A stretch of 64,000 bases of DNA from Combretum micranthum (lineage: Eukaryota; Streptophyta; Magnoliopsida; Myrtales; Combretaceae), in NCBI GenBank assembly GCA_024138025.1, contig JAMXBD010002248.1:124001-188000 (forward strand), given 5' to 3'. The position numbers were made by a program, and so were the translations under genes. Below, in pieces: positions 57,022 through 64,000 of this stretch; within the stretch, counting starts at the first letter, position 1; each line of letters starts with the position of its first letter. A model generated the notes under the pieces. The model was not told the DNA's origin and made no database searches. It worked only from the letters and a program-made list of their open reading frames with translations.

Positions 57022-57948
57022 TGCAACGCCCTGAAATTACATCAAGGTGTTTATATGCCACGTATAGTACTTGTGTATTATACATTTAAGCTATTATAGA
57101 AAGAATTACTTATGTTGAACAATTGCTAGTTGGTTTTTAAATTCTGAAATCATTTAATTAGATTCTAGAAATAACTGGATTTATATTAGTAAAACAAATT
57201 TTACAAAAACATTTTATATTCTGCTCTCATGAGTGGACTAACATTTATATAAACAAATCCATATACTACTCACTCTTGAGTGGTTCAAGATTTAAGAAAA
57301 CCATATCATCAGGTATCTCATATACATTTTTTAATGGTGAAACAAAGTTTTAAAATCTCACTACAAAACAGGGGCTTCGTAACCAAGCCTTTAAAGAATA
57401 TTACAAGTTCCAAAAGAACAAATCAGTTCTTTAGAAATATAAAAACAAAATAAAATCCAACAATCTAACTCGTCTCACTCTTAACAAACTCTTGAGTCAT
57501 CCCATATTCCCGATACAATATCATCATCAATCAATCAACACTTGGAAAGAAGAAAGAAATGAGCTGGAGCCTACAACAACAACACAAGTACACAAGACAC
57601 ACAAGCTTATACTAATGCAATGCAGTAAACAACAATTTATTATCTTTGCATTAAGGGAGAAACAACATTAGAGCACTTATACTCTGAAAACAAGTCTCTC
57701 GAAACTTGGGGGTCCTTAGTAACAGTAGTTACTTAAAGAGTTGATATAAGTACCTATGTACTTATATCTCATATATCTAATCGAAAAAGAAAAATAGCTT
57801 CATCTAGGGTTTACGGTCGTTATATCTCTATTTATCTCAATCCATAATATGATACGGCTTAATCGGTCTTATAAATGTGAGCCATACTATATTACATTAC
57901 TTCGAGTCTAAGTAGACGCTATTCCGATACCGTTTTCCCCATTAGTAC
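57022..57948 (-). mobile_element. Outer gypsy LTR, left part (minus strand), same family as 3437-6197
   Basis: Begins TGCAACGCCCTGAAATT, the inverted form of the GGCGTTACA ends seen at 54548 and 13629. ATGAGCTGGAGCCTAC (57560), ACTAATGCAATGCAG, GGGGGTCCTTAGTAAC and CTCAATCCATAATAT (57837) align in order with 3930-4245. The alignment stops near 57948 and resumes at 62031. It cuts the pol remnant at 57021. Confidence 0.7.
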
Positions 57949-60900
57949 TGTAAACCCCCGAATTTTTCGAGAATGGTTTTAGAATACCAAATCGAAACCC
58001 TAAAGACTGACCCAAATTGAAACTGAACCTTAAACAATTTCGATCATGGGATTTCATAAGAGAATCTTCAAAAACAAAAATAGAAGATTCAATAATCGTT
58101 CGATTCAAAACCCGAACATGAGACAATTCATCTATCCGATCCCTAGTGAGAACCCCTCAATTTCTAGGGTAAAGTTAGATTAAACCCTAACTCTAGTCAA
58201 ATCGGAGTTTTAAAAGTCAACAAATGTCAAGACAATCAAACAAATTCAACTCCGACAATCCCGCGCTCTCAAACCCTAGAAAACGAAATTGAGTTAATGG
58301 CTTATAAGAGTTCGTAATAATATAGGGAAGTATAAAAATATCAGATTCGTCGATTTCTAGTGTTTTTCAGATCCGAACGGGATTAGTTTTCGAAAACCGT
58401 ACAAGGGAACACCGAACGACAAAAATATTCTAACAATACCATAAGACTCGTAATTATATAAGGATTTCAAAAATATCAGTTTCACAATTTTACGGTAACT
58501 AAAAATATCAGATATAGTTTACATGTATTTTTATTACTACCGTATTTTATTTATCTAGTCTACTATTCATAACACTATTTCTACTATTCATTATTATTTC
58601 ATTATCTCTATTTTTTCCTACACCTATTTCTTAGTACCTATACACCTATCTCTTACACTTTTATATTTCCAACACAACTTTATTCACATCAAACCTTACA
58701 CGTTATTACTTTTCTTATAAAAATACAAAATTTAATCAAAATCCCCCTCTTTCCCCCATGATGCTGCGGCGGCCCCCCCTCTCTCTTCTCAATATTATTT
58801 CTTTTTTAATTTATTTTATTACATCAAAATTTCACTCCAAAATTCTATAAATACCCATCCCTCCTTCATTCTTTCACACATTCATTTTACATAACAAAAC
58901 CCTACCAAAATTCCTCTCAAATCCTCTCTCCAACAATCCCCTCTATAAACACTCTATACCATTTACTACCTTTCAAGAAAAATAACAAACACACTACCCA
59001 TTCATCTCTTTTCAAATCCTCCATTAAATCTTAGGTAAAATCCTACCTATATCTCATTATCATGTTCATACAACTTAGCATGAGCTTAGTATATGTTTCT
59101 TAGACTATGAGAGTTAAAGAAGTAACAATATGTTTATATTTTTTTTTGTTCATGTTCATATTTTACATTATGTTATTATGTTGTAGTTATTATTATTATT
59201 GTTATCTTTGCTCTAATCTAACTTTTATATAGTATTATGTATATATATTTCTTTAGAGCATATAAGCTCACTTGTTATTTATTTTTATGTCTTAATTTAT
59301 TTATTTAATTGTTTCAAGCAATTTATTAAGACTAGTCTTTCTAGTCTTGGACTTTTTCTTATCAAGTCAAAACGATTTTCTTTCTTTTCTTTTCTTTTCT
59401 TTTTTTTTTTCCTTTTGGGACTAGTCTATTCTTAGTCCTGGTTTGTCTTGATGAAGCTAAAGCTCTCAATGCATGATCGGGATGCATTGATGAAGCTAAG
59501 GTTCCCAATGTTTGACCATATTATTACGTTTATTTGCTTATGAGTATTTCTTTCTATCTTATGTATTATTCTTGCTTTTTCATTGCTACATAATCATATC
59601 TATGCATGATTAAAATATTGTTGTCTTAAATAAAAATAAAAAAATGGGTTCTTTCAGGAGTAAACTAGATTTCCTAACAAAGGAATTTTCAACTAAAGAT
59701 CTAAGTTTTGTTTTTAATAAACTCTTTTCAAAAGATAAGCTAATCATAAATTTTAGAAGTAGTAATAATGAAAATTTCTTCAAATAATAAAAGGAACTCA
59801 TTTCGTTTACAAATCGGAACTAAATACTCCATAAAATATAAATTTTCGCATTAAACTTAAGATTTTAACCCAACCACATCTTTTATAAAACTTGAATAGG
59901 TTCACCTTAGACTTCGAAAGTCACATACTAAGAAAGTTTCTTCAAAACTTAATTTATATATTGTTATTCTCTTTTCAAAATTAAGATGAAATTTTTGATA
60001 AATTCTTTATTAGGAAATCTTTTCTTATAAGCTTATCTAAAAGAATTACTCCACCACTTGATAAAGATTAAAAATAAAACAAGTTTTTCCAATCAACGTA
60101 AAATCAACTCACTATTTTAGAAACCAACTTAGAAAAATAAAATTTGCCAAAAAGTAAAGTTTTAAAGGTAAACTTATTTTCTAAAGAAGAAAAGAATATG
60201 AAAATGAAAGGAAAAATACATTTACACACTCCAAATATTTGACCACACCAAAAACTTAAGGAATTTTTGAAAAGCTTATTTTTCAATCACTAGAAAAAAG
60301 TTGATAGATAACTTAAAGAACCAAATTTTTTGGAATTAATTTACTTCAAAAAAGTGAGAAATGAAATTATAATAGGAAAAAATTTACTCATAACAACCTA
60401 AGTATATTTTAGTTTTCCTTCTAGCAATTCAAAAAGAGAAATTTTCAAAGTTTCATCTTTTAAAACTCTTAAAGACAATTGTTTGTGAAATATCAATATT
60501 GAGAAAACACTACAAAAATCATGCATACAATATGAGTATATATATATGTTCAAATGATTTTTCAACTATACAAATATCCATATATTTTGCTTAAAGATTT
60601 TTTGAGTAAAGGGAAGTTTGGAAAAATCATATTTTGTGGACTATAAATTCATAACTATTATGTACCGTAGTATTTTGCAACCCAAATGGCTTTTATGACA
60701 AAAAGAACCTTAGAAATGGATAGATCTTTTCTAATAGGTAGAAAACGGTATATATATGAAATTCCGAGTTAAAATGAGCTAGTTATGGCTTTTTTAATTG
60801 GAATTTTCCTTTTATCCGAATTTTGACGAAAATGCTAGAATAGATTAGAAAGTTCAAGAAGAGATTCCAAAATACTTATTTTGGGTATTTCTTTCATTTA

Positions 60901-62030
60901 GGTAACGAAGTTTGGGAGGATCCATATTCGGAGGATAATTACGAGTAAAGAGTTTTCAGCAAAGATGACCGAGTGAGTTTATTTCCTACCTTTTACGTAC
61001 TTGTTCGTGCTTGTAGCTAGAGGCACTAGAAATAGGAAAAGATAAAAATGAATTTTGTATGATAACATTGATTGAAAGAATACTAAGCATATCGGCACAT
61101 GAATTGTTATTAAATCAAATTGTGTTTTACCATGCTGGAATGTCCGCAATTCTATGATTGCTTTAAAGTACCTTAATTATATATTTCAAGTTATATATAT
61201 TAATTGATTCATGCATATCATGTAATTAGTTTCATTTCATTTGTTACTATACTCGATGGGACAAGAGTATAGTAATAGGGTTTGCAGGAACCATAAGTCT
61301 GCAAGATGGACGAATAGGAGACAGAAAGAACTATTTTAGGATGGTCGAGTAAGAGTAAAAAATAAACTACATAAGTAGGATTTCAAATATGGGTTTTAAA
61401 GAGCCTAAAACACCTGACCTCTAAATGGAAGGGTAAATCCATTCAAAACATATGATTTCCGGTAGATCATATGTATTACTTATTTACTTGCTTGATGCAT
61501 TCATATGCTTGTTTAATAATTTGTTTGAAATTATTGATACGACTACGTTGATTTAGGAATATTCTCACTAAGCTAGTTATGCTTATACTCCGATAGACTT
61601 TTGTTGTAACAGGACCAATATCTCTTATGCTCGAAGACTTCATATACTCGAATGGGATTATGTTTAGGGAGCTTCTAGAAATCCTTTGAAGATCTTAGGC
61701 TAAATATCCTTTAATATCTTTTGGTATTATTATTGTTTTCTTGTGTGGAAGACTAAGCTGATATTATAATTGTTTGGAGATTTATAGGGGAAAGCCCCTA
61801 AGATGATGTAAGGATTATATTCTCTTAATGTTAAATTAGATGGTTATCTAGATTTCTTGTATGCTGTATTTACTTTCTCGAACTACACATTCCAACAGTG
61901 TTTCCTATTGTTGTGATAGATGCCTTACATATGGTGTTGAAGCTTTTGCATGACTTCGAGAAGTCATTCTTAAGTTTTAAACTGTATGTGGTGGACTGTC
62001 ACGTCTAGGGTATCCCTTTGGGGTGTGTTA
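57949..62030 (+). mobile_element. Nested 4.1-kb gypsy LTR, probably solo
   Basis: Starts TGTAAACCCCCGAATTTTTC and ends CCCTTTGGGGTGTGTTA, ends typical of Tekay/Del-type LTRs although the last CA is not preserved. The flanks AGTAC (57944-57948) and GGTAT (62031-62035) match at three of five bases, with two transitions. A TATA box TCTATAAATACC is at 58845-58856, after a GC spike (GCTGCGGCGGCCCCCC, 58764-58780). TTTAGGTAACGAAGTTTGGG at 60897 and the CTATACTCGATGGGACAAGAG block at 61248 are of LTR style. No gag or pol inside. A CTTTT-rich tract at 59378-59412 and a short direct repeat (TTGATGAAGCTAA, 59448 and 59488) also occur. Minus-strand frames at 59610-59801 and 60104-60286 are chance. Confidence 0.6.
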
Positions 62031-64000
62031 GGTATCGATAAGCCATCTATCAATCGTCATTGCATCATGACATACCATTGCATCATGGTAGGGGTAACCT
62101 AAGTGCTTAACTACTGTGCCGGCTTCGAACAAGGTTGTCACTCCTCGAATCGAATTAAACGATACAAGCATAAGAAACACTTAATTATTAGGCCATCTTT
62201 AAGTTTTACTTTATTTTAATATGCCTAACTTAACATGCAATAAGCATGTCACTACGTATCTTATATAATGTCTACTTTCTAAACAAAACCAGAGGATAGA
62301 TTAGATGACAGGTTCAGAGGTAAACATTTGTTTAAGAAATTAAATTAATTGTTGACTTACATCAAACTTATATTAAAACCCATTTAATCAAACATTAAGT
62401 AGGAACCCCATTATGGTTGCCAAAATCGCCATGCCAAGATATGGATAGTTTTCCATTGTCTGTCAAATTATTTCTTTTCCTTTGCTTATAAACATTGATT
62501 TATAAAAACATCATCATATAATTCATTTTCAAAAATACTCATTTTCCCTTAAAGAAAAGAAAAGCATTTGAAACAACACACTCTCCATATTAATCATGGT
62601 TTAGCCTAACATAATACATCTAAATCAATGCAAGTTATTATACCTATATTAACTTAACCTTAGCCAAGTTTATTAGAATTAATCATTTAATTCAATTACT
62701 AATTCAAGTTGATTAAACTTAATTAATCTAATTCATTTTAGCTCATTAAAGTCTATTTAGTCAAATTGAACTTAGATTGATTAACCAAGTTTATTTTACA
62801 CTTAACTTCTATGTTTAATGTAATTGGTGATTAAATCTATAAGTTCACTTAACCCATTCCTAATTGTATAAAATAACTAACATATCATATTAATTATCAT
62901 TCATCCATTCCATTTTATGAGGTTTGAATTACTTTAGTTTGGGTGAGGTAATTTAGACTTAATGTGTCTGGGTGATATACATCATAATTAGGATATTAGT
63001 ACTTGTTAAATTTGTGTTTTGAATGTCTTGGAAGGTTATTTACGGTTAAGGAATGAACTAAGTCAAGTTTCGTGTAATTTGGACGAGAAAAGTCGAATTA
63101 TGAAAGGACTGGAAAAGTACATGCGGGGGTACACGGACACATGTATTCTCCTGTATTCCTTTTAGGGTTGAGTGAGTTTTGAGACCAGAGAAGAGCATGG
63201 GCAAATACATTACCTTGTGTTCTGAACCATGCTCTTTTGGAAAATATGTCTTCTATGAGTTTTTGAGGTCAGAGAGGAGCATAATTGGATAAAATAAGTC
63301 ATGTTCTAGCTGTGCTTCTTCTCGTGTAGGTTAAATTCGTGTGTTTTCAAGCAATATTAAAGAGCACGACTAATTAGGGTTTCTCATGTTCACCTCGTGC
63401 TCTTTCATGAAAACAGGGCATGTAAACTTTAACCTATTTTATCAACTTGTTTTACGTCATACTTCAACAAAAACACCATAAAGGCAACATACATACTTAT
63501 ATCCATAGTTCATAACACTTATATACATATTATTACATCCTATTTCATCAAATCATTTCATGAATCATCTAATCTATTCATGATCAAATGTATATCTAGT
63601 TTTAAAACACAAGTCCATATATTACTAATCTACCAAATTTATCACAACCCCTACTTATATTTAACTTTAGTTCATCATATACATGCTATAACAACAATTA
63701 AATAAAGAAAGACAATTAACTCACACGTTTAGCAAATCTAAGTTACTTAATCTTCTTTTTTTGTTGTTGAAGATAACCTAAGCTTGTTTTACATCTCCTA
63801 TCTTCTATTCTAACTTTAATTTCTTCTTAAATCTTCTTGAACTTGAAATTTGAGGTGATGCATTGAAGGAAAAAGAAGAGCAAATGAAGAAGAAGTGAAA
63901 GAAGAAGAACCGAAAAGAATAAATTAAAAAGGAAAAGAAGAAAGGAAAAGGTAGCAACTGAAAATGAAAAGGAAAAGGTAAGGATAAAGGAAAAATGATA
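62031..64000 (-). mobile_element. Outer gypsy LTR, right part, runs off the window
   Basis: TATCGATAAGCCATC ... CATTGCATCATGAC, TAAGTGC, then TGTCACTCCTCGAATCG align with 4333-4440, directly continuing the alignment broken at 57948. 62600-62900 is rich in TTAATTAAxTT words. A short-repeat section occupies 63110-63425. GTTGAAGATAACC and later GAAGAAGTGAAAGAAG words end the window. The LTR's 5' end (right side) is not included. Confidence 0.65.
63110..63425. repeat. Short-word repeat block (GAGCACG/GTGCTC) in the outer LTR
   Basis: AGAGCATG, CATGCTCTTTTGG, GAGGAGCATAA, AGAGCACGAC and TCGTGCTCTTTCATG recur in both orientations. They are preceded by GCGGGGGTACACGGACAC. Two parallel phrases, GAGTTTTGAGACCAGAGAAGAGCAT and GAGTTTTTGAGGTCAGAGAGG (63173; 63255), show an underlying period of about 85 bp. 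Confidence 0.6.

Noticed and set aside
1..64000. tRNA, rRNA, CRISPR arrays, bacterial operons or organelle genes
   Set aside because: I looked for the T-loop GGTTCRANYC pattern, regular spacer-repeat arrays and Shine-Dalgarno-linked gene runs and saw none; introns and plant transposons point to nuclear plant DNA.

Overview
This window is nuclear DNA from a flowering plant, most likely a dicot: very AT-rich, intron-containing genes, and layer upon layer of plant transposons (Ty1/copia, Ty3/gypsy, Mutator-like, hAT-like MITEs). I cannot name the species. Only two host loci are clear. The first is an intact four-exon MATH-BTB (BPM) gene at 30995-34891. The second is an LSM2 gene at 45431-49438 whose second exon lacks three single bases as assembled. 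A third host-derived piece, the last exon of a dienelactone-hydrolase gene, is stranded at 51063-51203 on the minus strand.

Layout. 1-1835: the 3' end of a decayed copia element with its LTR. 3437-6197: a probable solo gypsy LTR on the minus strand holding a GC-rich repeat block. 6467-7082: a hAT-type MITE with a perfect 8-bp target duplication. 7770-10915: a decayed MULE with transposase remnants, cut off by another gypsy LTR (about 10941-13629). 13630-17557: AT-rich DNA with two inverted-repeat MITE candidates. 17753-23630: a structurally complete, young Ty3/gypsy element (two LTRs, perfect TSD ATATA, PBS, PPT, gag-pol with several breaks) sitting in one copy of a tandem duplication. 24985-26659: the 5' part of a different gypsy element, Tat-like, on the minus strand. 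28271-30340: two MITE-like elements upstream of the BPM gene.

After BPM come an LTR-retrotransposon head (about 37560-38840) and a minus-strand MULE (about 39593-44380). That MULE retains MuDR-type N-terminal sequence, a SWIM-like zinc motif and a plant mobile domain (PMD), and is itself invaded by a retrotransposon fragment. A hAT MITE (44767-45200) lies about 230 bp upstream of the LSM2 start codon. LSM2 intron 2 hosts a TRIM-like mini-retrotransposon. From 51.3 kb to the window end there are only gypsy remnants, including a three-level nest: pol remnant, interrupted by a minus-strand LTR, itself interrupted by a 4.1-kb plus-strand LTR.

How the genes relate. BPM is expected to be a substrate adaptor of a CUL3 ubiquitin ligase, and LSM2 a subunit of the LSM1-7/LSM2-8 RNA rings; nothing in the sequence links the two. 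I looked for an undescribed system and did not find one I can defend. The best leads are the clustered base losses in LSM2, the MULE with a PMD, the GCCGGC-rich cassettes inside otherwise AT-rich LTRs, and the nested or duplicated structures listed in the findings.
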